A stretch of DNA of 64,000 nucleotides from an uncultured Eggerthellaceae bacterium (GTDB lineage: Bacteria; Actinomycetota; Coriobacteriia; Coriobacteriales; Eggerthellaceae): positions 48,064 to 112,063 of the forward strand of contig CAUEBO010000002.1 in NCBI GenBank assembly GCA_958454405.1, written 5' to 3'. This document shows positions 1 to 8,299 of this stretch, in pieces. The position numbers were made by a program, and so were the translations under genes. The notes under the pieces are model-generated. The model ran no database searches. It had not been told where the DNA came from and was given only the letters and a program-made list of their open reading frames with translations. Position 1 is the stretch's first letter; each line of letters starts with the position of its first letter.

Positions 1-2
1 GC

Positions 3-1130
3 AAGAACCAGTTGGAGCACTTGCCTGAAGAGCTTGCGGCCTACGGGGCGAAGGTGCTGATGGTGTACGGAGGCGGCTCCATCAAGAGGAGCGGCCTGTA
101 CGACGAGGTGCGCGGCCTTGTGGAGGGCGCCGGCATGCAGCTGTTCGAGCTCGCCGGCGTGGAGCCCAACCCGCGCCACGCCACCGCCAACAGGGGCGCC
201 GCCCTCTGCAAGGAGAACGGCATCGACGTGGTGCTCGCCGTGGGCGGCGGATCCGCCATCGACTGCGCGAAGGGCGTGGCCGCGGCGGCGAAGACCGAGG
301 ATGGCGACGTGTGGCCCCTGGTGGCGGGCGGCGTGTGGGTGACCGACGCCCTGCCCGTGGTGGCCGTGCTCACCAACGCCGCCACCGGCTCCGAGATGGA
401 TGCCTGGGGCGTCATCACCAACTGGGAAACCAACGAGAAGATCGGCCTGGGCGGAAGCGCGCTGATCCCCCGCGCCGCCTTCGAGAACCCCGAGCTCAGC
501 TACACGCTGCCGCCGTACCAGACGGCCTGCGGCGCGTTCGACATCTTCAACCACGTGCTGGACAACTACTACCTCGCCGGCGAGGCGACCTTCGACGTGG
601 TCCTGGAGATGCAGGAGGCCGTCATGCGCGCGGTGGTGAAATGGGCGCCGGTGGCGCTGGCCGAGCCCGAGAACTACGAGGCGCGCGCGAACCTGATGTG
701 GTCGTCGTCGCTCGCGCTCAACACGATCCTCGACGCGGGCACGGTGCACGCCTGCGCCTGCCACGCCATGGAGCACGAGCTGTCCGCCTACTACGACATC
801 ACGCACGGCCACGGCCTGGCCATCCTCACCCCGCGCTGGCTCGAGTACATCCTGAACGAGCAGACTGCGCCCGCCATCTACCGGTTGGGCACCGCGGTGT
901 TCGGAGTGGGGGAGGGCCTCGCTCCCGAAGAGGGCGCCCGCAAAGCCATCGAGCGCGTGAGCGACTTCGCATTCAACACGCTGGGCTTGGAGAGCACGCT
1001 TTCCCATTTCGGCATCGACGACGCGCACTTCGAAGACATGGCGAAGCATGCGTGTGCCGGTGGAGAGATCGCCGGTATTTGCAGCCTGAGCGTGGACGAT
1101 GTGGTGAACATCTTCAAGATGTGTCGGTAG
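3..1130 (+). CDS. Iron-containing alcohol dehydrogenase (butanol dehydrogenase-like), 5' truncated
   Basis: Group III Fe-dependent alcohol dehydrogenase of the BDH/YqhD type, expected to interconvert aldehydes and alcohols with NAD(P)H in the cytoplasm. The frame is open through the left edge. The visible protein begins KNQLEHLPEEL, which matches an internal stretch of the family, so roughly the first 15-25 residues lie outside the window and the TTG at 12 is not the true start. Numbering from that TTG, the nucleotide loop GGGS is at 78-81. The likely metal ligands are Asp177 and His181 (motif FDIFNH) and two His in the 251-267 stretch. It stands alone, 315 bp before the next gene, and an imperfect hairpin follows it. 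The substrate cannot be told from sequence. Confidence 0.9.
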   Translation, partial: KNQLEHLPEELAAYGAKVLMVYGGGSIKRSGLYDEVRGLVEGAGMQLFELAGVEPNPRHATANRGAALCKENGIDVVLAVGGGSAIDCAKGVAAAAKTEDGDVWPLVAGGVWVTDALPVVAVLTNAATGSEMDAWGVITNWETNEKIGLGGSALIPRAAFENPELSYTLPPYQTACGAFDIFNHVLDNYYLAGEATFDVVLEMQEAVMRAVVKWAPVALAEPENYEARANLMWSSSLALNTILDAGTVHACACHAMEHELSAYYDITHGHGLAILTPRWLEYILNEQTAPAIYRLGTAVFGVGEGLAPEEGARKAIERVSDFAFNTLGLESTLSHFGIDDAHFEDMAKHACAGGEIAGICSLSVDDVVNIFKMCR

Positions 1131-1444
1131 GCGCAACCTGACTATCGAGGGTTTCCCTGCTTGGCCGGCTTGCCTATGGCGAGTCGGCCAAGTTGCGCTT
1201 TCGATCGGAAAGAGCGCGGTTTCGTGCGGCAGAGAATCAAGGCTCAGTCGAAGCGCGCGGCGTTCGCTCTTGCGACCTTCTGCCTTCCTATGGTATAAAC
1301 GACGGCGTCAGCACAACCTGAGGAGCATGACTTCTGTTACACGCACGCACGGAGATTGCCGTAAACCGGGAGGTTTGCGAGCGCTAGTCTCCGCAGGAAC
1401 CTCCCAAACAAGGCACCGACCATCAACGTTTTGGGAGAACCACC
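1131..1444. other. Intergenic region: weak hairpin, promoter and structured leader
   Basis: This 314-bp gap starts with an imperfect stem (CTTGGCCG near 1158 and CGGCCAAG near 1185) that could end the dehydrogenase transcript, although no T-run follows. The RNHCP/rsgA promoter follows at 1270-1299. The roughly 140-nt leader holds an 8-bp inverted repeat, GGGAGGTT (1368-1375) and AACCTCCC (1398-1405), which could fold before the GTG start. I do not recognise it as a known riboswitch. Confidence 0.5.
1270..1299 (+). promoter_or_regulatory. Putative sigma70-type promoter of the RNHCP-rsgA operon
   Basis: A -35 box TTGCGA (1270-1275) and a -10 box TATAAA (1294-1299) are separated by 18 bp. Transcription would start near 1306, about 139 nt before the GTG of the first gene. 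Called from hexamer match and spacing only. Confidence 0.5.
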
Positions 1445-1861
1445 GTGGAAAAAATCAAGAGAGGCGGAGCCTTCTATCAGGCTCATGCCTGCATGGACAG
1501 TTTCATCTGCAAGCAGTGCGGCCGCCTCGTCACGCCCGACGAGGCGGGAAGCCGCCATCGCAACCATTGCCCCCAGTGCCTGCACAGCCTGCACGTCGAC
1601 GAGCGCCCCGGTGATCGTGCTTCCGTGTGCGAAAGCGTCATGGAGCCCATCAGCGTGTGGGTGCGCAAGGGCGGGGAGTGGGCCATCGTGCACCGCTGCA
1701 AACGCTGCGGGCACCTGAGCTCGAACCGCATCGCGGCCGACGACAATCCTGTCAAGCTCATGTCCATCGCCGTGAAGCCGCTGGCCGCGCCGCCGTTCCC
1801 CCTCGAGGAGCTCGGGGCGGACACATGTGGCGAGCAAGCGCGCGAAGGGGGCGAAGCATGA
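1445..1861 (+). CDS. RNHCP domain zinc-ribbon protein
   Basis: A 138-residue protein with three CxxC pairs. The first is CKQC near residue 20. The second lies in RNHCPQC near residue 38, the signature that names the RNHCP family. The third is CKRC near residue 86. Six to eight Cys would hold one or two structural Zn ions, and a role in RNA or ribosome binding is plausible but unproven. The GTG start follows GGGAGAACCACC, a usable ribosome-binding site. The stop overlaps the start of rsgA (ATGA), so the two are translationally coupled, which points to a ribosome-assembly link. The C-terminal 30 residues are low in complexity. The family call is firm; the molecular function is unknown. Confidence 0.88.
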   Translation: MEKIKRGGAFYQAHACMDSFICKQCGRLVTPDEAGSRHRNHCPQCLHSLHVDERPGDRASVCESVMEPISVWVRKGGEWAIVHRCKRCGHLSSNRIAADDNPVKLMSIAVKPLAAPPFPLEELGADTCGEQAREGGEA

Positions 1862-2931
1862 TGGCGACCGTCGATATGCGCGCGTACGGCGTGACCGACG
1901 CGCTTATCCAGCAGGGGCGCGAGGCGTCCGGCGCCGAGGATCCCGTCGTGGGGCGCGTCCTGTCCCAGGCGCACGAGCTGTACCGCGTCGTCGGCGCGAA
2001 AGGCGAGCTCTTCGCCGAAGCGTCCGGCAAGCTGCGCCACGCGGCGCGCTCGGCCGCCGACTTCCCGGCGGTGGGCGATTTCGTCCTCATGGACCGCGCG
2101 GACGACGCCGGCGGCCGCGCCGTCATCGGGCACGTGCTTCCGCGCGCGAGCGCCTTCGTGCGCAAGGCGGCCGGCGCATCGTTCGAGCAGCAGGTGGTGG
2201 CCGCGAACGTCGATACCGCGTTTCTGTGCATGTCGCTTGCGGGGGATTTCAACTTGCGGCGGCTTGAGCGCTACCTGACGCTCGCATGGGAGAGCGGGGC
2301 GGTTCCCGTCGCGGTGCTGACGAAGGCCGATGCGTGCGGCAACCTGGAGCGCCGGCTGTGCGCGGTGCAGTCGGTGGCCTTCGGCATCGATGTGTTGGTC
2401 GTATCATCGATGGCGGAGGGCGGCTGCGAGGCCGTGCGTCCCTACATGCGTCCCGGCAAGACCGTCGCTCTTTTGGGGTCGTCGGGCGTTGGCAAGTCGA
2501 CGCTGGTCAACCGCTTGCTGGGCGAGGACGTCTTGGAGACGCGCGACGTGCGCGCCGACGGTCGCGGACGTCACGCCACCACGCGCCGCCAGCTCGTGCT
2601 GCTGCCGGGCGGCGGCCTCGTGATGGACACGCCCGGCATGCGCGAGCTAGGCATCGGCGATGCGGCAGAAGGCCTCGAGCGGGGCTTCGCCGACGTGGAG
2701 CGCCTATTCGCCTCGTGCCGGTTCTCGAACTGCACCCACACCTCCGAACCGGGATGTGCGGTTTACGAGGCCATCGCGGACGGCGAGCTTTCCGAGCGGC
2801 GCTGGCAGGCGTACCGCAAGCTGAAGGCCGAGGCCGCGTTCGCCGAGGACAAGGCCGGCTACCTGGCCCGAAAGGAACGCACGTACAAGGAGATTTCGAA
2901 GGCCGTCAAGCGCCTGCCCAAGAACCGCTGA
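1858..2931 (+). CDS. rsgA: Ribosome small subunit-dependent GTPase RsgA
   Basis: A 357-residue circularly permuted GTPase that acts in late 30S maturation. An OB-like N-terminal domain (about 1-110) precedes the G domain, whose motifs come in permuted order: G4 TKAD at 155-158, G1 GSSGVGKST at 207-215, G3 DTPG at 257-260. The C-terminal zinc finger has Cys287, Cys292, His294 and Cys300. Length and layout are normal for RsgA. The ATG at 1858 overlaps the upstream stop; a second ATG directly follows at 1861, so the exact start is uncertain by one codon. It forms a two-gene operon with the RNHCP gene and ends before a GC-rich convergent gap with hairpin arms GCGCCGCC/GGCGGCGC (2942-2979). Confidence 0.96.
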   Translation: MMATVDMRAYGVTDALIQQGREASGAEDPVVGRVLSQAHELYRVVGAKGELFAEASGKLRHAARSAADFPAVGDFVLMDRADDAGGRAVIGHVLPRASAFVRKAAGASFEQQVVAANVDTAFLCMSLAGDFNLRRLERYLTLAWESGAVPVAVLTKADACGNLERRLCAVQSVAFGIDVLVVSSMAEGGCEAVRPYMRPGKTVALLGSSGVGKSTLVNRLLGEDVLETRDVRADGRGRHATTRRQLVLLPGGGLVMDTPGMRELGIGDAAEGLERGFADVERLFASCRFSNCTHTSEPGCAVYEAIADGELSERRWQAYRKLKAEAAFAEDKAGYLARKERTYKEISKAVKRLPKNR

Positions 2932-3195
2932 CGGTCCAAGCGCGCCGCCGATCCGTCCGCGTTCAGGCAAAGCGGCGGCGCGCGGCGCGATCGCGCCCGT
3001 GCTTCCTGCATCGTGTCCCAGGAGTGCGTCTTTTTGTGCTCGTGGACGTAGGCCCGCATGTTCGAGCGGAGGGGCAGTCGCCGAGGGCGAAGACTGAGAT
3101 TCGCCGCGAGAGGGTGCTGATGACTCTCGTCGATGACTCTGACACCACGATTCGGGATGCGGCCCGCCCACGCCCGGCGACCCGAGCGCCGGGCC

Positions 3196-4302
3196 TCACT
3201 CCCCGAAGTACGCCGCTATCTCCTGCATGCGCTCGCTCTGGCGCACGCCGAAGGGGCAGCGTGCGTCGCAGTGGCCGCAGCCGGCGCAGTCGCCCGCGTG
3301 CACTGCGAGCTTGCGGTAGTGGCCGGCGGCCATGTCGTCGCCCACGCGGGCCAGGTCGTAGTACTTGTTCACCATGCCGATGTCGATGCCCTCCGGGCAG
3401 GGCTGGCAGTGGTGGCAGTACACGCAGCGTCCCTCGGCCTCCTGCGGCGTGAACGTGCCGACGACGCTGTAGTCGCGCTCCTCTTCGGATGCGCCGCAGT
3501 ACGCCAGCACCTCGGCTACGTCGGCGGCCGTGCGGAAGCCCGGCAGCACGCACACCACACCCGGCTTGTCCAGCGCGTAGGCGATGCACTGCGTTTTCGT
3601 GAGCGCGCGCCCGAACGGGGAGGCCTTTGCGTCGAGCAGCTGCCCACCGGCGAACGCCTTCATCACGGCTATCCCGATGCCGTCGCGCTCGCAGGCGCGA
3701 TACAGGTCCATGCGCTCGCCCGCACGGCCCCGCGCGTAGTCGCCCTTCGAGTAGTCATAGGCCGGGTTGACGCTGAACATGCACTCGTCCACCAGGCCCG
3801 TATCCAAGAAGCGCCGCGCGACGGCGGGGTTGTGCGACGAGAAGCCCAGGTTGCGGATCACGCCTTGACGCTTGAGCTCGAGCGCGTAGTCCCAGATGCC
3901 GTTGTCAAGCATGGCGTCGAAGTCGTCGTCCTCGTCCATGCAGTGGATGATGCCGAAGTTGGTGCAGCCGGTCTGCAGCGTGTCCAGCACGCGCGCGAAC
4001 TGGCGCTTGATGGCGTCCAGATCGCGGCTCCAGCCGTACTGGCCGTTCGCGCCGTACACCGCGCCCAGATGCATCTGCGTGAGGATGTCGGCGCGCCGGG
4101 GCGCGAGCATGCGGCCGTAGGGGGCGTAAGGGGCGGCCCCCGAGGGCGCCAGGTCGAAGAAGTTGATGCCAGCGTTCAGCGCCAGCTCGAGTGCGGCCTC
4201 GATCTCGCGCTCGTCGGACGCTTCGTGTATGGATCCCATGCCGAAGCCGATGACGCTCGCGCGCTCGCCTCCGTGCGGGAAGGTCCGGTATTCCATGGTC
4301 AT
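3196..4302 (-). CDS. Aldo/keto reductase with C-terminal ferredoxin-like Fe-S domain
   Basis: A 368-residue protein: an aldo/keto reductase TIM barrel (about 1-280) followed by a Cys-rich tail. The tail has CVYCHHCQPCP and, near the end, CAGCGHCDARCP, a typical 4Fe-4S pattern. Such fusions are common in anaerobes and probably couple carbonyl or quinone-like substrates to ferredoxin or NAD(P)H; the substrate is unknown. An ATG at 4350 is also in frame, but it falls inside the -10 box of the MerR-type promoter at 4349-4379. I therefore take the ATG at 4302, which has AAAGG eight bases upstream. It is monocistronic, convergent with rsgA, and in the same direction as the MFS gene upstream. Confidence 0.85.
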   Translation of the reverse strand: MTMEYRTFPHGGERASVIGFGMGSIHEASDEREIEAALELALNAGINFFDLAPSGAAPYAPYGRMLAPRRADILTQMHLGAVYGANGQYGWSRDLDAIKRQFARVLDTLQTGCTNFGIIHCMDEDDDFDAMLDNGIWDYALELKRQGVIRNLGFSSHNPAVARRFLDTGLVDECMFSVNPAYDYSKGDYARGRAGERMDLYRACERDGIGIAVMKAFAGGQLLDAKASPFGRALTKTQCIAYALDKPGVVCVLPGFRTAADVAEVLAYCGASEEERDYSVVGTFTPQEAEGRCVYCHHCQPCPEGIDIGMVNKYYDLARVGDDMAAGHYRKLAVHAGDCAGCGHCDARCPFGVRQSERMQEIAAYFGE

Positions 4303-4348
4303 AGGGGCAGCCTTTCGTTTAGGCGTCTCGTCCGAAGCGGTTTTCGCC

Positions 4349-4379
4349 ATGGTATTCCTTGGAGCGGGCTCCAAGTCAA
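4349..4379 (-). promoter_or_regulatory. MerR-family type promoter/operator with 19-bp spacer
   Basis: Reading the minus strand, -35 TTGACT (4379-4374) and -10 TACCAT (4354-4349) are 19 bp apart. The spacer holds the perfect palindrome CTTGGAGCGGGCTCCAAG (4358-4375). An over-long spacer around a dyad is the hallmark of promoters that MerR proteins activate by untwisting DNA. The core TGGAG-N4-CTCCA recurs at the larB promoter (18676-18706). The cognate regulator is not adjacent. Confidence 0.75.
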
Positions 4380-4437
4380 GCGCTGCTGAGCGCCAGAGCG
4401 TGAGGTTCGAAGCTGGCAGACGGGAGCGGGATTCGGC

Positions 4438-5685
4438 CTACTCGGCCTCGACGGGTGCGGCCCTGCGCGCGCCCTGTTCGTCGTCTGCGGGATTCCGTTT
4501 TCGATCTTGCGCCGTCAGGCGCACAAGTACAAGCGCCAGCGCGGCGGCGGCCAGGGCGAACAGCGCGCCTATCGGGCCCGTGGCCAGAAGGCCGCCCGCG
4601 TTCACTGCGACGCCGCCCGCAAACGATCCCAGCGCGATGCCGGCGTTGAACGACATGGGGTGCAGCGACGCGGAGAACGTGAGCGCGCTCGGGTAGTCGC
4701 GCCGCGCCACGTCTTGGAACAGCATCTGCACGGTGGAGTTCATCACGTACATGAGCAGGCACACGCACGCGATGTCGGCGAGGCCCGCCCAGCTCAGGGG
4801 CACGGTCACGGCCAGCAGCGCCAACAAGGCGGCGTGCAGGGCGAAGGTGAGGGGCAGGGCGCGCATGCCGAACCGGTTCGCCACCCACCCCGACAGCAGG
4901 TTCGATCCCACGCACGCCGCGCCCAGCGCAAGCAGGATGACGCTCACGGCCGCGCCGTCGAAGCCCATGACGTCCTCGAGGACGGGCGTGAGGTAGGTGT
5001 AGAACACGTAGGTGGACGCGGCTCCCGCCAGGATCATGGCGATGTTGGCCAGCACGCGCCTGTCGCCCAGAAGCCGCAGCTGCGAGCGGAGCGCAGCCGC
5101 CTCGTGCGCTGCGCGAGCCGTGCGGGGAAGGGCCAGCAGCAGCGCCGCGCTCGCCGTCAAGCCGAGCGCCAGCACGCAGGCGTAGGCGGCCTTCCAGCCG
5201 AAGGCGTCGGCGAGCGCGGTGCCGATGGGCACGCCGATGACGCTCGACACCGAGAAGCCGGCCAGCACGAACGACAGCACGCGCGCCACCTTTCCCGCCT
5301 CCACGATCTCGGGCACGTAGGTGAGGGCGATGGCCAGCAGCGTGCCGGACGTGGCCGCCGGCAGCAGGCGCGACGCGAGCAGCAGGGCGTAGCCGTCCGC
5401 GAACAGGGTGAGCAGGTTGCCGGCGTTGAACACGACGAGCAGCACGGCCATCAGCTTGAAGCGGTCGATACGCGCGGTGGCGAGCGCCACCACCGGGGTG
5501 GCCACGGCGCAGGCCAGCGCGTAGTAGCCCACGATGTCGCCGATGCGGGTGAGGGGCTCTCCCAATCCTGCGGCCACGTCGGGCGTGATGCCGATGAGCA
5601 CGAACTCGGCGAACCCGAGCGCGAACGCCAGGGCCACGAGCAGCGCGGCAACGAGGGATGAGCGGGTTTTCGATGCGGTGTGCAT
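4438..5685 (-). CDS. MFS transporter, AraJ/DHA1-like exporter
   Basis: A 415-residue, very hydrophobic protein with about 12 membrane helices. The loop after helix 2 carries the MFS-like pattern TARIDRFK, and helices 4-5 carry the antiporter-type motif GVPIGTALADAFGWK. This places it among the drug:H+ antiporter-1/AraJ exporters that release sugars, arabinose-like compounds or drugs. The start at 5685 is preceded by GGAGG nine bases upstream. The tail after about residue 395 is charged and probably cytoplasmic. It is divergent from the Rieske gene, with a 330-bp gap holding a strong palindrome. The substrate cannot be inferred. Confidence 0.88.
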   Translation of the reverse strand: MHTASKTRSSLVAALLVALAFALGFAEFVLIGITPDVAAGLGEPLTRIGDIVGYYALACAVATPVVALATARIDRFKLMAVLLVVFNAGNLLTLFADGYALLLASRLLPAATSGTLLAIALTYVPEIVEAGKVARVLSFVLAGFSVSSVIGVPIGTALADAFGWKAAYACVLALGLTASAALLLALPRTARAAHEAAALRSQLRLLGDRRVLANIAMILAGAASTYVFYTYLTPVLEDVMGFDGAAVSVILLALGAACVGSNLLSGWVANRFGMRALPLTFALHAALLALLAVTVPLSWAGLADIACVCLLMYVMNSTVQMLFQDVARRDYPSALTFSASLHPMSFNAGIALGSFAGGVAVNAGGLLATGPIGALFALAAAALALVLVRLTAQDRKRNPADDEQGARRAAPVEAE

Positions 5686-6015
5686 GGCGGCGGACCTCCG
5701 AACAAGCGATGATTCTTTCCTCCGCTACCGTACCGCGCAGGTCGCGTAAGAGCCAATGCCTATAATGAAACGTTCATCATGCCTGAAACGCATAGCTGGA
5801 AGCCATCCCCGCTGGAGTCCGCACGCCCACCTGGAGCCAGGTGGGCGCCGGGCGTGGTTGCAGCCCGTCCGGCGGCTCGACGGCGGACGTTGCCGGTTCG
5901 GCGCGCAGCGGTGGACGAGGCGTTGGTTGCGCCGCGAAGCGCGTGAGCGCGACAATGCTCGTCAGACGGTTGATGCGCGCGGCCGCTCCGCGCGCTTTCG
6001 AAAGCGAGGTCCTTC
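5686..6015. other. Divergent intergenic region between the MFS and Rieske genes
   Basis: A 330-bp non-coding gap holding promoters for two divergent genes. TATAAT occurs at 5761-5766 on the plus strand without a clear -35 box. It overlaps the small dyad TGAA-ACG-TTCA (about 5765-5775). A second, stronger palindrome is listed at 5825-5846. The remainder (about 5850-6000) is GC-rich with no open frame that looks coding. Confidence 0.4.
5825..5846. promoter_or_regulatory. 22-bp perfect palindrome, candidate operator
   Basis: GCCCACCTGG and CCAGGTGGGC are perfect 10-bp arms separated by AG. The 2-nt centre makes an RNA hairpin or terminator unlikely and suits binding of a dimeric repressor. It lies about 170 bp upstream of the Rieske oxygenase start and about 140 bp upstream of the MFS start, so it could control either or both. 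Confidence 0.45.
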
Positions 6016-6993
6016 ATGATCCCTGACCAATGGTATGCCGTCATGGCATCCTCTGAAGTGAAGCCCGGCCGCCCCGTGGGCGTCGTGCGCTTCGGGCGCA
6101 GGCTCGTGCTCTGGCGCGACGAGGAGGGCAACATCGCCTGCTTGGACGGCACGTGCTGCCATCGCGGCGCGGACTTGGCGGCGGGGCGCGTGGAGGGCGA
6201 TCATGTGCACTGCCCCTTCCACGGCCTGCGCTACGCGGCCGACGGGCGCGTCGTGGCCATTCCTGCCAACGGCCTTGAGGCCGAGGTGCCCGAGAACTTC
6301 CGCGTGCGGCCGTGGCTGGCCGTGGACGCGTTCGGCTTCATCTGGGTGTTCTACGGTAAGCCGGAGGACGCGCCCGACGATCTGCCGATGTTCGAGGAGT
6401 TCCGTCATGGCTTCCCGTACGCCGAGCGCTCGGAGGTGTGGGACGTGCACTACTCGCGCGCCATCGAGAACCAGCTCGACGTGATCCACCTGCCGTTCGT
6501 GCATCCCACCACCATCGGACGGGGGCACAAGACGGTGGTGAACGGACCCGTGACCAAATGGGACGCCGACACGCTCACGTTCTATGTGAAAAACGAGCCC
6601 GACCGCGGCCAGACGCCGCAGACGGCCGACGAGATCAAGGATTGGGAGCAGCTGAACAGCCTGCAGTACCGGGTGCCGAACCTCTGGCAGAACCGCATCT
6701 CCGACGACTTGCGCGTCTTCGCGGCCTTCGCGCCCATCGACGACGACCACGTGAAGATATACCTGCGCCTGTACCAGCGCATGGTGCGCGTGCCCGCCCT
6801 GCGCGGGCTTGTGTGCGCACTCGGCAACGTGGCGAACGGCGTGATCCTGCACCAGGACCGCCGCGTCGTGCTCACGCAGCGCCCGAAGAAGTCCGAGCTG
6901 CAGATGGGCGAGAACCTGCTGCGCGGCGACAAGCCCGTCCTCGAGTTCCGCTCCCGCCGCGACGAGCTCAAGCGCGCGGCACGGGAGCGGTGA
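6016..6993 (+). CDS. Rieske non-haem iron oxygenase, alpha-subunit type
   Basis: A 325-residue protein with a Rieske [2Fe-2S] site, Cys47-x-His49 and Cys66-x2-His69 (CCHRG...CPFHG). The catalytic mononuclear-iron motif ENQLDVIHLPFVH follows, with Asp155 as bridging residue and His158 and His163 as ligands. This is the layout of aromatic-ring hydroxylating and demethylating monooxygenases. Known members use O2 and take electrons from a reductase; no reductase or ferredoxin gene is adjacent. An O2-dependent enzyme is unexpected if the host is the anaerobe the rest of the window suggests. Start ATG 6016 has GAGG six bases upstream. The substrate is unknown. Confidence 0.9.
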   Translation: MIPDQWYAVMASSEVKPGRPVGVVRFGRRLVLWRDEEGNIACLDGTCCHRGADLAAGRVEGDHVHCPFHGLRYAADGRVVAIPANGLEAEVPENFRVRPWLAVDAFGFIWVFYGKPEDAPDDLPMFEEFRHGFPYAERSEVWDVHYSRAIENQLDVIHLPFVHPTTIGRGHKTVVNGPVTKWDADTLTFYVKNEPDRGQTPQTADEIKDWEQLNSLQYRVPNLWQNRISDDLRVFAAFAPIDDDHVKIYLRLYQRMVRVPALRGLVCALGNVANGVILHQDRRVVLTQRPKKSELQMGENLLRGDKPVLEFRSRRDELKRAARER

Positions 6994-7033
6994 GCGAAGG
7001 GCGGAGCATGCCGCCGCGATCGCGCGATGGCGC

Positions 7034-8299
7034 CTACGCCTGGCTGAAGTCCCAGGAGTTCATGTACGTGATCTGCTCCTCGGTGAGCGCGTCTATCTCG
7101 ATGCCCAGCGTTTCCAGCTTCACGCGGGCCACGCCGTCGTCGATGGCGGCCGGCACGTCGTACACCTTGTTCTCCAGCTCGCCGCGATGCGCATGCAGGT
7201 ACTCGGCGGCCAGGGCCTGGTTCGCGAAGCTCATGTCCATCACGGATGCGGGATGTCCCTCGGCGCACGACAGGTTCACGAGGCGCCCCTGCGCCAGCAC
7301 GATGACCGTGCGGCCGTCAGGAAGCGTGTACTCCTCCACCAGCGGCTTGAGCTCGGTCTTCTTCACGGCGTGCTCCTCGAGCCACACCAGGTTGATCTCG
7401 GAGTCGAAGTGGCCGGAGTTGCACACGATGGCGCCGTCCTTCAGGTGCTCGAACGCAGGAGCGTCGACGACGTTCAGGTTTCCCGTCACGGTCACCCATA
7501 CGTCGGCAAAGCGCGCGGCCTCCTCGGCCTTCATCACCTCGTGGCCCTCCATGTGCGCTTCGAGCGCCTTCAGGGGATCCACCTCGCACACGATCACACG
7601 CATGCCCATGCCCTTCGCGCGCAGGGCCAGGCCGCTGCCGCAGTAGCCGTAACCCGAGATGACGATGGTGCGCCCGCACATGAGGCGGTTCGTGGCGCGG
7701 ATGATGCCGTCGAGCGTGGACTGGCCGGTGCCGTAGTGGTTGTCGAAGCAGTGCTTCGTGTTGGCGTCGTTGATGTTGAACACGGGGTAGGCGAGCGTTC
7801 CCTCGGCGGCCATGGCGGCCAGGCGCACGACGCCCGTGGTGGTTTCCTCGGTGCCGCCCACCACGTGGACCAGCTTGTCGGTGAACTTCGTGTGCAGCGC
7901 CGTGTCCAGATCGGCGCCGTCGTCCATGATGATCTGCGGGTCCGTGGCGATGACGGCCTCGATGTGGCGGCTGTAGGTGTCGGCGTCCTCGCCGGCGATG
8001 GCGAACACGTCCACTCCGAAGTCGCGCACGAGCGACGCGGCCGTGTCGTCCTGCGTGGACAGTGGGTTTGAGGCGCACAAGGTCACCTTCGCGCCGGAGG
8101 CGGTGAGGGCGCGCATGAGGTTCGCCGTCTCGGTGGTCACGTGCATGCACGCGCCGATACGCACGCCTTCCAGCGGGCGCTCGCGCTCGAAGCGCTCGCG
8201 TATGGATGCGAGCACCGGCATGTCGCGGTCGGCCCAGAGGATGCGGGCCAGGCCCTCGTCGGCCAAATCGATGTCTTTGATGTCGTGGTTTTCCGGCAT
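7034..8299 (-). CDS. ahcY: Adenosylhomocysteinase (S-adenosyl-L-homocysteine hydrolase)
   Basis: A 421-residue enzyme that splits S-adenosylhomocysteine into adenosine and homocysteine, clearing the product of SAM-dependent methylation. The NAD-binding Rossmann motif GYGYCGSG lies in the middle. Conserved substrate and NAD segments include the HxTxET-type ACMHVTTETANL, NINDANTKHCFDNHYGTGQS and HPASVMDMSFANQA. It ends NSWDFSQA, the short C-terminus of many bacterial and archaeal enzymes, without the KPDHYRY tail of the longer class. It is convergent with the Rieske gene (40-bp gap). No SAM-cycle neighbour is adjacent and no SAH riboswitch was recognised upstream. Confidence 0.96.
   Translation of the reverse strand: MPENHDIKDIDLADEGLARILWADRDMPVLASIRERFERERPLEGVRIGACMHVTTETANLMRALTASGAKVTLCASNPLSTQDDTAASLVRDFGVDVFAIAGEDADTYSRHIEAVIATDPQIIMDDGADLDTALHTKFTDKLVHVVGGTEETTTGVVRLAAMAAEGTLAYPVFNINDANTKHCFDNHYGTGQSTLDGIIRATNRLMCGRTIVISGYGYCGSGLALRAKGMGMRVIVCEVDPLKALEAHMEGHEVMKAEEAARFADVWVTVTGNLNVVDAPAFEHLKDGAIVCNSGHFDSEINLVWLEEHAVKKTELKPLVEEYTLPDGRTVIVLAQGRLVNLSCAEGHPASVMDMSFANQALAAEYLHAHRGELENKVYDVPAAIDDGVARVKLETLGIEIDALTEEQITYMNSWDFSQA

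Noticed and set aside
4303..4350. An upstream ATG (4350) as start of the aldo/keto reductase
   Set aside because: It has a fair AAGGA site but lies within the -10 box of the MerR-type promoter, so the transcript would begin after it.
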